DNA from: Hordeum vulgare subsp. vulgare
Taxonomy: Eukaryota; Streptophyta; Magnoliopsida; Poales; Poaceae
Direction: 5' to 3'
DNA length: 64,000 nucleotides
NCBI RefSeq assembly: GCF_904849725.1
Contig: NC_058524.1
Span: 348,623,823 to 348,687,822, forward strand
Shown: positions 1 to 10,016 of the stretch, in pieces
Layout of the letters: each line of letters opens with the position of its first letter
Position numbering within the stretch: position 1 is the first letter of the stretch
The notes under the pieces: generated by a model
What the model saw: the letters and a program-made list of their open reading frames with translations, nothing else
Database searches by the model: none
What the model was told of the DNA's origin: nothing
Program-made: the position numbers and the translations under genes

Positions 1-1610
1 TAGAGGGCGGTCCCGGCTACCCCGTGGATGGAATCAAGGAGTCAACATCATGTGAACTCCATTATAAATTCAAGAACATATCCATGAAGGTGGCCGTCGG
101 ACAAGCTTTACCTTCTGGCCCTGATGCACGCTGGCATGGCCGTGAGATTCCAGCTGGCTTTGCTAAAGTCGGGGTGGATGAAATCATGACGGGGTTTAAT
201 GATATGGAGCTCGACATAGCTGGACCCGAAGATGAGAGGACACTCGGAGAAGTACTGGGTGGAGTCATCCTATGGGACAAGAACTACATCAACCTTCCAG
301 GCTCGGCCCCAAGAACAACACCGCCTCCGAGTCGTCGCAAGTCACCTACACCTCCATTACCTCCAAGCCCTCCACATGACGTCGGCCAGCACAACACGAG
401 TCCATCTCGATCACCGCCGCCGGACTTGGGTCGTCCGTCTCCGCCGCCGCCCGCACATGATACTAAGCGGAAGCGTGCCAGCAAGAACGCTCCGTCGAAG
501 ATTTCTAAGCGACGGAGCTCCCCAAAGCGCAAACTATCGCCCCTCCCAAAGGTACCTCATGCTAATCTTCCTATCAGACCTTATGATCGTACCCCTGAGG
601 AAAACGCCAGGATAGCAAAGGAACAACATGATGCGCAGATGAAAAGGAACGAACCCGAGCCCCGCCCGGAATACACCGAGAAGCAAATAGCATGGGCAAA
701 AGACTTGATAACCCTTCCATCACAGTATGACTTACACTATAAGCCTGATGACTATACACGCACATTGCAGAAGGAAGTGAAAAAGAGCAGCTCACGTGCA
801 AGTGTAAGTGGGAGCAAATCAAGTTCAACTACAAGTAAGAAAAAATCAGACGTTCCTCAGCTTGGACAACAGGCCAAACAGTTGATCCCACCCCTCAAGG
901 TGTTAACCGAGAATGTTCCCCCTCCGGTGCAGGGGCAAGCTTTTGAAAGAGCAAAGGAGTTGGCGGATGAATGTGGTATCTTGGTTGAAGATTTGCTGGC
1001 TTCCCAAGACGACAGGATACCCAAGGCTGTGGTAGCCCCTAAGCCACAGTTTGTCATGGGAGAGCCTTTGGTCAGCAAAGATGATCTCCCAACAAATATG
1101 CGTTACTTGCATAAATGGTACTTAAGTGAATCAAAGAATGGGAGAACGATGATCGTGCTGAGTGTCCCACGGGAGTACTACGGCCGCTCCGAAGAAATAC
1201 ATATCGACTTTGATGAACTCTTCCAGATGTACAATGGCGACGCCCTCGACAAATCGCTTATGAGTTGCTATTGTCTGTAAGTTTTTCAATTCGTTGTCTA
1301 CATATAACTTGTTTAGTTATTTCAATTCATTGTCTATATAACTTGTACTCTATTATGCAGAATGAAGATTCTCGAGTGTAAAAGTAAGATCATCCTAAAT
1401 ATTGGGTTTATTGACCCATATAAAATACATATAGCGACGCTAACTGACAAACCCAAGGAGACGGAGGAAAACCTTCTAAGGTTTCTAATAGATCAAAATT
1501 TCTGTGACCACATACTGTTTCCATACAACTTCAGGTGAGGGTCTTTACTCTGTTGTGTCCATTCACTTATAAGTGTAATTGATAAGTTACTGACACACAC
1601 ACACACACAC

Positions 1611-1668
<58 letters not shown>

Positions 1669-2363
1669 GTGCAGCTTCCATTGGATTCTGTTGGACATTC
1701 AAATTGATAAGGGAAGAGTTGATGCCTTCGACTCATTATCGAGACCCTTGGAACAGTTCCAAAGCCTGCAGGACATGCTCCAAGGGTAATTTTAATCATT
1801 CTTGCGCTCTATCGGTCTCTTTCGATGATTTTCTGATATATCAATTAATGAAAAACTTAGCAAATCATTATCCTTGTCGGGCAGGGTTTGGAAGCGGTTC
1901 AAGTGCGTGACTCCCGGTATCGAGCCTGAGAAGCTGAGCTTTAGAGCGGCTCAGGTAAGTAGTAGTATGATATACTTCTATTAATTTTCAATACATTTAT
2001 GATGCTAGATTATTATTTTGATTATATATATTCTATTCTCATAAAGTGCGACCAGCAGCCACGGGGAACGCATCTATGCGGATACTATGTTTGCGAGACC
2101 ATTCGCACATTTACCTCTGAGTTCAAGGATCACAGATTCGACGTAAGCAATGAACATTCACACCTCTATTTTTACCCGTCATTCTTTGTTATCATGATTG
2201 ATATTCATATTCATCTCCTCTTCTTATATAGCACACGGCCATGAGGACGAAGGTCCTACCAGAGCAACGCGCGATTGCTGTTGCAGAGGAGCTTGCGGGA
2301 TTTCTGAGGACGGAAGCTATAGAAGACAAAGGACGATTTAGTGTAGCTAAGGGCCATTACTGA
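1..2363 (+). CDS. Ulp1/SENP-like C48 cysteine protease of a CACTA element (5' partial, six exons)
   Basis: The reading frame is open at the left edge, so the start is not in the window. Six exons join in frame at GT-AG introns: 1-1276, 1361-1534, 1675-1785, 1885-1954, 2047-2142 and 2232-2363 (stop TGA at 2361-2363). Exon 1 encodes a domain like the one usually found at this place in CACTA-encoded proteins (DUF8039-like), then a proline- and Lys/Arg-rich low-complexity linker. Exons 3-5 hold the papain-fold Ulp1 signature: His in FHW (1679-1681), Asp in FDSL (1730-1732), a Gln-rich QQPRG stretch and the nucleophile Cys in LCG (2077-2079). This family cleaves SUMO or ubiquitin-like isopeptide bonds; its role in the transposon is unknown. 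No stop or frameshift is visible. The splice model is inferred by eye. Confidence 0.82.
1593..1666. repeat. Compound microsatellite (AC)n-(ATAC)n-(AT)n
   Basis: A run of AC dinucleotides is followed by ATAC units and then AT units, all within intron 2 of the protease gene and ending just before its acceptor site at 1673-1674. A shorter AT run lies at 2461-2479 in the 3' flank of the gene. Both are likely polymorphic. Confidence 0.95.
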
Positions 2364-2632
2364 TGTTCGTCCATGTAATCGAATAGACGGGCTCTAGTCC
2401 CGATAATTCAGATCTCCATATAATTGTATATATATGATCGCTTGTAAGATAAGTTAATCTTATATATATATATATATATGCATAATTATTTCTATTTAAA
2501 TTATATGAAAACTAATTCTCGAACACCAAACGAGGCATCACGTTAATCTCCCGAACACCTAACCCTAAAACCCTAAAACCCAAAAATAATTTCATTCAAA
2601 AAAAACCCAAAACCCAGCAAAATCTGAAAATA

Positions 2633-2784
2633 TTTAGTCCCGGTCCGTTTAACGAGCCGGGACTAAAGGGCCCGCCCCTGGGGCGCTACGAGGCGCCCAC
2701 GTGGAGCACCTTTAGTCCCGGCTTGTAAGAGGGCCGGGACGAAAGGTTAGGCCTTTAGTCCCGGTTGGTGAACCGGGACTAAAG
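2633..2784. repeat. CACTA subterminal inverted repeats (AGTCCCGG hairpins)
   Basis: Three short hairpins built on TTTAGTCCCGG and its complement lie at 2633-2668, 2711-2745 and 2754-2784, with related GC-rich sequence continuing to the terminus at 2825. In this superfamily subterminal repeats bind the transposase; that role is inferred here. The second hairpin has a mismatch in its right arm (GGGACGAAAG). Confidence 0.8.
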
Positions 2785-2825
2785 CCCCTTACGGGCCGGG
2801 GCTAAAGGCCCCGTCCCCACTAGTG

Positions 2826-3929
2826 TAATTTGGCTTTATATATGTTTCTATTGATATATCCCTACTTCTTTAGTCATATTACGTCAACACTTGGCCTACC
2901 GTCACCCTCGCCATCCTCTGGAAGCTTGTATTCTGTAACGAGATGCACTCCCCCTAGATATTATTCGGAACACTATCTCAGATTTTACACTTTGGTCTAC
3001 AAGGTCTGAGCAGAGAAGTCTTACGTGCCACAAAACAAGGTAGCATACATTCCCAGCAATCATTTTCTTTGAATGTAATGAAAACAAATAATGCATGAGA
3101 GAGATATGGAGCTCAGTTCTTTCCTTTGGCAATCTATATGCTTCTCCCAGTAAATCCTTGCATCTTAGAGGCTTGAACCAACGTTCGTTCATGTTTTGAT
3201 AGAAGTTTTCTTTTTAAATATTATAGGTCTAAATATTAATAGATTATGAGGCTTTCCTTTTCTCGAACCAACCATTGTTGCATGTAATGAACGGATCTCC
3301 ACCAATATTAGTCTTGCCATCCCAGCTTGCAAGGAATCAGGGCACAAGTTTTTCAGGTTCTACTGCTTACAAGTTGCAAATTAGGCCCTCTTTAGTTACA
3401 GTGAAATAAATATGTTCCATCAGCTTTAGCAAACACAAAAATGCACCTCTACACAACCACATGGAGTTTTCAACGCTCCAGATAGATTTGTGCATATTAA
3501 TATCTAAATGATTGTGGCTTGGTTTTAATTTATATTGGCCGAGACTGCTTTCCGTGTGCATAATCACTAAAAGAACTCTTTATAATCATTGCACTAGAAA
3601 GTCATCCATGCCAATGCGGTGATCTCAAGGTGTTGTTGCCAAAAAAACATCATTTTTATTTATTTTTCTATTATAGGTAGCTGCTTGCAGTATGGAAAAT
3701 TAGTGTTGAAATATATGATAAGAAATATTGTCTACTTTGGCATGTTCATGTATCATTCCAGTCAAATAGATACATGGTTCATTTCAGTACTGTTTGTTTC
3801 ATAGTGGTTACATTTATTTATATTTTCTGCTGTATTAAATTGTTCGCTCATCATTGTGACATGACATGATATGATATGTGAAGTTAGTGTGTTAATATGT
3901 TATGTAAGAGGCATGCTACTTGTTTACTA
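2826..3929. other. Spacer, nothing recognised
   Basis: This AT-rich stretch has only short open frames with no recognisable motif on either strand. It could be the body of a Helitron whose 3' end is suspected at 4961, or old unclassified repeat DNA. Confidence 0.4.
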
Positions 3930-4017
3930 CTCCCCCCGTCCCAAAATAAGTGACTCAACTTTGTACAAATTTTAAAGTTAGTATAAAGTTGAGCCACTTA
4001 TTTTGGGACGGAGGGAG
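3930..4017. mobile_element. Stowaway MITE (Tc1/Mariner)
   Basis: This 88-bp element has long terminal inverted repeats: left CTCCCCCCGTCCCAAAATAA, and a right end that is its complement and finishes CGGAGGGAG. The interior is also largely palindromic, so the whole unit can fold into one hairpin. The left flank has the expected TA; the right flank reads CA, so the TA target duplication is mutated on one side. It is non-coding and would have been moved by a Mariner transposase from elsewhere. Confidence 0.88.
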
Positions 4018-4933
4018 CATTTTTTAGCTTGTAATATCACCTCTTCTGTCACAAAGTACATAGTCTTCTTTGTTTTCTTCTGGCAAAAAATACATACTCT
4101 CTTTTGTACATAAAGGATTACTGTATGTTCCATGGTGGATCAGGTAGAAGAAGATGGAGACGCAAACGGTTTTGAGCAACAGATTGCTATTCATTTCAAT
4201 CTTGCAATTGAGGTTTGAGCCTCGAGAATCAGTCTTGCAGATCAATTGCAACGGTGTGATCAATAGATTGTTTAACGAAAAACAACTGAAAAGATCCATG
4301 GGAGCAGAGAAAGCTATTTATTTCTCTTCTTTTTTTTGCTATTTTTAGACAAGCTGCTTTTGCGGCACTTGTATGCACACAAAAGGTATTCGTCTCGAAC
4401 ATGAATGTATGCACAGAACAAGTATCATGCATATTGGTATGATGGAAATTATGTCCAATTGCCTTTAGTTTTGTGTCTGTTTTTCTTTATTTCTGGAAGT
4501 TGGAAATGTGCTCATGTGCTTGTTGTTTTCCGATTTGGTAGATTTTTCGGAGTTCTTCTGATTAAGACACAATACATAATTTTGATATATATACCACACT
4601 GGGATAAATGCATGGCTTCTCATATACTAGGCTGCTAATCCCAGTCTTAAGGTTATTGCATAGCTCGTACAACAAGGAAGCACCCCTTTCCCAAGTATAG
4701 GTTCGATATCCAATGACAAAAGTCAAATATAAGGCGTTGTCAACCCATGATGTAGCAAATTATGCAAGCACATGTATATATTTTTATGTACATTAGTGCA
4801 ATAAATATAAATAAACGGTAAATGAAAATAGTGATTTAATTGTAAAGAAAAGGTTAACAATATTGTTTAGTTTTCATGAGGATCCTAAAGGTATGTTTCA
4901 AAACTGGTGTTGAACCGGAGTATATGCATGCGA
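4018..4933. other. Spacer, possible Helitron body
   Basis: No supported gene. Short open frames of 60-90 codons occur on both strands but have no recognised domains or consistent splice structure. The stretch leads into a probable Helitron 3' end, so it may be captured or filler DNA of that element. Confidence 0.35.
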
Positions 4934-4961
4934 CCGTAGCAACGCACGGGCAACGAACTAG
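4934..4961 (+). mobile_element. Probable Helitron 3' terminus
   Basis: A small hairpin (CCGT at 4934-4937 pairing with ACGG at 4946-4949, around GCAACGC) lies about 9 bases before CTAG (4958-4961), which is followed by T. Helitrons end in a hairpin followed by CTRR and insert between A and T. The GCAACGCACGGGCA wording is common at grass Helitron ends. I could not find the matching 5' TC end, and the hairpin is short. Confidence 0.5.
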
Positions 4962-5905
4962 TTCATATAACGGGGCGATAGCCTATTTCGAGAGAGCTTG
5001 CTGCTATAGTTGTTTCCTCCCACTACTGTTGTTGCGTTGTTGTTGTTGTCGCCCTGCTGTCGGTGCTGCTTGCTTGCGGCTGCTGCTCCATCGCTCCTGC
5101 TTGCTTGTTGTTGCTAGCTGGTGCCACTACTGCAGTTGTTGCTTCTGCTGCTTGCTACCGCTCGCTACGTAGGTCCGATGCTGCCTGCACTCATTGTTAC
5201 GCATTGCTGCCTCAAACAGCCACCACTGCTCTTTGCTGATGTGTCTCACTACTATTGATGTTGATGTCCGCTACTGTGTTGCTTCTTGCTGTTGCTGCCT
5301 GCCACGCCCAGCACGCGTGTGCCTGCCACTTCCTACAGCTAGGCCGAGCTCCCGCACACACGCCCACAAGCTCCTGCCCCGTCCCTTGGCTGTGTCAAGC
5401 CGTGTGCGCGTGTCTTTGGCCACGCTCACTGCTGCCGCTCGCGGCTCTTGTGCCTTCGGCCGCCCGTGCTTGTCCTCTGTGGCAGTGGTGTGGCTAGGGG
5501 TGGACAGGGTGGCCATTGGATCACCCAGGAATTTCGCCCATAGCCTATATATAGGGTAGGAAAAATACTATTTTTTTAAAATAGGTAGATTTACGTGAAA
5601 GTTTTCATTGTTGGACCACCCTGGCTCACCGAGCTGGCTACACCACTATCTATGGCAACAAATGTCTTTGTGCGTGCGTGCACAACCACGACCAGAGAAA
5701 GTTGTGTCACTGCCACATCGGGTTGGCCATGTTTAATTTAGGATAAGTGTTAGTTTAATTACACCCTATGAAGGTGACAAGTGGTTCCCACCCCTCCTAA
5801 TTGCAAATTTAACGAATTTGTTAATAGAGGTGTTAATGGCACCTTGGCCCACCTTGCTCTGTTGACTCATGAGTCAGAAGTTGACCAGGCCCATCAGTCA
5901 GCCAT
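4962..5905. other. Spacer with trinucleotide-rich tract, no gene
   Basis: From about 4990 to 5480 the sequence is rich in TGC/TTG/GCT triplets, which opens overlapping frames on both strands encoding Cys/Leu/Ala-rich runs. These look like low-complexity artefacts, not genes. The rest, up to the start of the LTR at 5906, shows nothing recognisable. Confidence 0.45.
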
Positions 5906-7034
5906 TGTTAGAGCATATTTCTTCAGATGTGGTTTTGGCAATTGATGACAATTCCTATGAAATAATGGTTGCCTTAAGTTATGTTCGAAGCATTTGTCCA
6001 TAGACACTTCTTGAAGTCCATCTTTTGGTTTCAAGGAGTTTATATGATGACCAAGGTGGTATTCAAGGTATTATCCAATGAACGGTCATAAATACACAAG
6101 GTTGATCAAGACTAAGTCAAAGAGTAAATCAAGTTGATCAACACACAAATCATACAAGATGTACCGAGGGGGGTCAAGTGATCCTATGGTATATGTTAAG
6201 CGTTGTCCATTACAGTTTGTGTACTAACCCATGATCTTCATGAGACTTCTATGTGGGGTTAGGTGTGTTTCCATGGGCTTGCGTCAAGAGGAAGATCTCA
6301 TACAACCCATAGGGGATGACATCAAGTGGTGATCGTCATGAAGATTGTGGCGTGCAAGCTCAAGTAGAGCATCACGAAGATATCACGCTTGAAGCCTGCC
6401 ATCAATTGTGGTGGCAATGGACTTGTGAAGATGTGCTCAAGAGTGGCTCACTCATAGTGAGTATGGGGGAGCAATCGACTAGTCTTCATCAAGCCAATGC
6501 AATCAACAAAGGTGGTCCATCTTGAGGAAGTCAAGATCGTCATAATCTAGCTCGAGTGGACTATGTGCAAGGTATAGGTTTGCCCTTGATATGTTTTTCT
6601 ATTTTAGATAGATTGTCGTACTGCCGAGGGGGCTCTCAAGTGAGTAGCTTGATCGTATCAATCATTGAGAGCTCAAACCATTTGCAGCATTGCATCATAT
6701 TTCCTGGTTCTTGTTTGGTGGTTCTCTTTGTTGGTATTAGAGCTTATGGTCATCTTTATGACAAGCTCGAGTTCATTGAAAACAGAGTTCATGTGCATCT
6801 TCTATGATGTTTTCGATTTTGGAGTTTTTGCCGATTCTTCATTCATAGAGGTCTCACATCTCTATATCATTGGCATTTTCATAACTTTATGTTCTTAAGA
6901 TTTCCAACAAACTTTCATCTCTATATTGCTGTTGGATAGCTCTTGTCGTCCTGAATCCAACAAGCTTGAGTTTGCTCAATTCGGAGCTCATTTGCAGAAG
7001 TTATGGCAGTTTTGGTCTTACTTGTTTTCTTGAT

Positions 7035-7326
7035 GCGGTTGTACCGCCCGCTTGTGTCATCTGGTCTAATCACAACTCCACGACTGATACCCTGGGGGTG
7101 CTGCCAGTGAGTGGTCCCCAACGGTTGTACCACTGCCCCCGGGCGGTTGTACCGCCCACACGTGGGTGACCCAGGGTGGCAGCCCTGGGCGGTTGAACTG
7201 ACCCAACACTGGGCTTCAATCAGACACACTTCTGTTGAGATCTGGTTGTTTGGCGGACGTGGACCGGTTGTACCGCTATTTTATATAGCCTAGTTGTACT
7301 TCCCACATCACCAGTTGTACCGCCCT
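7035..7326. repeat. Array of quasi-palindromes GGGCGGTTGTACCGCCC in the LTR
   Basis: A perfect copy lies at 7141-7157. Shorter or mutated copies lie at 7035-7047, 7121-7133, 7187-7200, 7264-7277 and about 7310-7325. The half-site CGGTTG fits the plant MYB core motif (CNGTTR). A TATA-like TTATATAG lies among them at about 7281-7288, so this may be the U3 promoter/enhancer of the LTR. The function is inferred. Confidence 0.6.
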
Positions 7327-7935
7327 AGTGTAATTCTGCACATAATGGGCAGATTTGTGGGGACCTGTTTAAGGGGTCTTCTTCCCCAATGGTTCCCCAA
7401 CTCTGGAGCTTGTTTCCCCCATTGTTGACCTTCTTAGAGCTTGCCAACTCTCAATCCCTCCAATGATTCTTGCTAGTTCTTGAGGGAAAAGAGAGAGGAG
7501 ATCCAGATCCACATTTCCACCAATCACTTTCTCCTCTATGTAAGGGGATCCCCTTGGATCTTGATGCAGGAGTTCTTTGTGAGCTCCTTGTTCTTCCTCG
7601 CATATTCCTCCATACCTTATGTTGTTATGGAGGGTTTTGAGTGTGAGGGACTTGACCACTTCGTGTGTTCTTGTCATTGCATTAGTTGCATCGGCTTGAG
7701 TTCTCCATGGTGATACGTGGAAGTGAAAAGTTTGAGAAGATTATTACCCTTGGGTGCTTGGTACCCTAAAGATTGTTCTTCCTGGATGCTTTGGCATCCT
7801 ATAAGCTTGGTCGTGCCTTGGAGCTCAATCATTGTGGTGTAAAGCTCCGGGCAAGCATCGGGGTCTCCAATCAGGTTGTGGAGATTGCCCCAAGCATTTG
7901 GGGTTAATTCTAAGCCATCTTCCATTGTGGTGAAG

Positions 7936-8087
7936 TGTAACGCCCAAGATGCGACCCCATCCTTATTTTGGCGCGAGGGCCTCGATAGGGATAGAAACGC
8001 ATCTCGTTGTTTCGCAAGAATGGATATCGTTAGAAGTACATGCACTGAAAAGATGAGTATAAGGAGTTAGCTTACACTTGCCACAAG
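7936..8087 (-). repeat. F 3' LTR fragment (terminal 152 bp)
   Basis: This matches the first 152 bp of the F 5' LTR (26616-26767) nearly base for base, including the TTATTTTGGCGCGAGGGCCT stretch. It stops exactly at the left border of element A. In the intact 5' LTR the next bases are CTACATCAG, which are absent on the far side of A. Confidence 0.85.
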
Positions 8088-9687
8088 TGTTGGGGAACGT
8101 TGCATGCGAAACAAAAAATTTCCTACGCACACGAAAACCTATCATGGTGATGTCCATCTATGAGAGGAGATTTGGATCTACGTACCCTTGTAGATCAGAC
8201 AGCAGGAAGCGTTAAGAAACGCGGTTGATGTAGTGGAACGTCCTCACGTCCCTCGATCTGCCCCACGAACCGTCCCACGAACTCTCCCGCGATCCGTCCC
8301 ACGATCCGTTCCGATCTAGTGCCGAACGGACGGCACCTCCGCGTTTAGCACACGTACAACTCGACGATGATCTCGGCCTTCTTGATCCAGCAAGCAAGAC
8401 GGAGAAGTATATGAGTTCTCCGGCAGTGTGACGGCACTCCGGTGGTGGTGAGGATCTACTCCTGCAGGGCTCCGCCCGAGCTCCGCAGAAATACGATCTA
8501 GAGGTAACATACCAAAGGCTCAAGGCCCCTTTGGGGCTGTCCCACCAGCCCACTAAGGGCTGGTGCGCCACCCTCAAAGCCTATGGGCTTCCCCGGGGTG
8601 GGTTGCCCCCCCGGTGAACTCCCGGAACCCATTCGTCATTCCCGGTACATTCCCGGTAACTCCGAAAACCTTCCGGTAATCAAATGAGATCATCCTATAT
8701 ATCAATCTTCGTTTCCGGACCATTCCGGAAACCCTCGTGACGTCAGTGATCTCATCCGGGACTCCGAACAACATTCGGTAACCAACCATATAACTCAAAT
8801 ACGCATAAAACAACGTCGAACCTTAAGTGTGCAGACCCTGCGGGTTCGAGAACTATGTAGACATGACCCGAGAGAGTCCTCGGTCAATATCCAATAGCGG
8901 GACCTGGATGCCCATATTGGATCCTACATATTCTACGAAGAACTTATCGTTTGAACCTCAGTGTCAAGGATTCATATAATCCCGTATGTCATTCCCTTTG
9001 TCCTTTGGTATGTTACTTGCCCGAGATTCGATCGTCAGTATCCGCATACCTATTTCAATCTCATTTACTGGCAAGTCTCTTTACTCGTTCCGTAATACAA
9101 GATCCCGCAACTTACACTAAGTCACATTGCTTGCAAGGCTTGTGTGTGATGTTGTATTACCGAGTGGGCCCCGAGATACCTCTCCGTCACACGGAGTGAC
9201 AAATCCCAGTCTTGATCCATACTAACTCAACTAACACCTTCGGAGATACCTGTAGAGCATCTTTATAGTCACCCAGTTACGTTGCGACGTTTGATACACA
9301 CAAAGTATTCCTCCGGTGTCAGTGAGTTATATGATCTCATGGTCATAGGAACAAATACTTGACACGCAGAAAACAGTAGCAACAAAATGACACGATCAAC
9401 ATGCTATGTCTATTAGTTTGGGTCTAGTCCATCACGTGATTCTCCTAATGACGTGATCCAGTTATCAAGCAACAACACCTTGTTCATAATCAGAAGACAC
9501 TGACTATCTTTGATCAACTGGCTAGCCAACTAGAGGCTTGCTAGGGACAGTGTTTTGTCTATGTATCCACACATGTAAATGAGTCTTCATTCAATACAAT
9601 TATAGCATGGATAATAAACGATTATCTTGATACAAGAATTATAATAATAACTATATTTATTATTGCCTCTAGGGCATAATTCCAACA
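8088..9687 (-). repeat. A 3' LTR (1600 bp)
   Basis: The LTR is bounded by TG/CA and preceded, on the minus strand, by the polypurine tract. It is about 216 bp shorter than the 5' LTR. Most of the gap lies near 8500, where sequence from after GATCTAGAGG to before the GGGCTGTCCCACC segment is missing, and this removes the TATA region seen in the other LTRs of the family. Confidence 0.85.
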
Positions 9688-9698
9688 GTCTCCCACTT
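9688..9698 (-). promoter_or_regulatory. A polypurine tract
   Basis: On the minus strand this reads AAGTGGGAGAC directly before the 3' LTR. It is the expected plus-strand priming site for reverse transcription. The identical sequence occurs at B (11827-11837). Confidence 0.85.
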
Positions 9699-9739
9699 GC
9701 ACTAGAGTCAATAATCTAGCCCTCACATCATCATGCGAA

Positions 9740-10016
9740 TTACATTCTAATAAATCTAACACCCATACAGTTCTGGTGTTGATCATGCTTTGGCCGTGGA
9801 AGAGGTTTAGTCAGCGGGTCTGCTACATTCAGATCCGTGTGCACTTTGCATATATTTACGTCCTCTCCTTCGACGTAGTCGCGGATGAGGTTGAAGTGTC
9901 GTTTGATGTGTCTGGACTTCTTGTGAAACCGTGGTTCCTTTGCTAAGGCAATGGCACCCGTGTTGTCACAGAACAAGGTTATTGGATTCAGTGCGCTTGG
10001 CACCACTCCAAGATCC
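9740..10016 (-). pseudogene. A RNase H C-terminal segment, cut off by insertion B
   Basis: About 90 residues continue the polyprotein frame across the B insertion. The motifs FCDNTGAIALAKEP, KHIKRHF-like SRHIKRHFNLIRDYV and NVADPLTKPL are the conserved end of Copia RNase H. The end at 9740 is the natural stop. The segment is separated from its upstream half by 8.6 kb of element B, with GATCC duplicated at the joint (10012-10016 and 18599-18603). Confidence 0.88.

Larger units (their letters stand above)
1..2825 (+). mobile_element. CACTA (En/Spm) DNA transposon, 3' portion
   Basis: The right end is the terminal sequence CACTAGTG at 2818-2825, preceded by GC-rich subterminal DNA with several inverted copies of a TTTAGTCCCGG motif, which is typical of grass CACTA elements. 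The possible 3-bp target duplication on this side would be TAA (2826-2828), but the left end lies outside the window, so it cannot be checked. The element carries the protease-type second gene found in many plant CACTA elements. The transposase gene is not in the window and would lie to the left. Confidence 0.85.

Noticed and set aside
2902..3192. A 96-codon minus-strand frame as a host gene fragment
   Set aside because: No recognisable motif, no splice context, and it lies in AT-rich spacer with frames on other strands.
4876..5559. Overlapping Cys/Leu-rich open frames on both strands
   Set aside because: They arise from TGC/TTG-type triplet-rich DNA, have no domain, and open on both strands at once, which is typical of low-complexity sequence.
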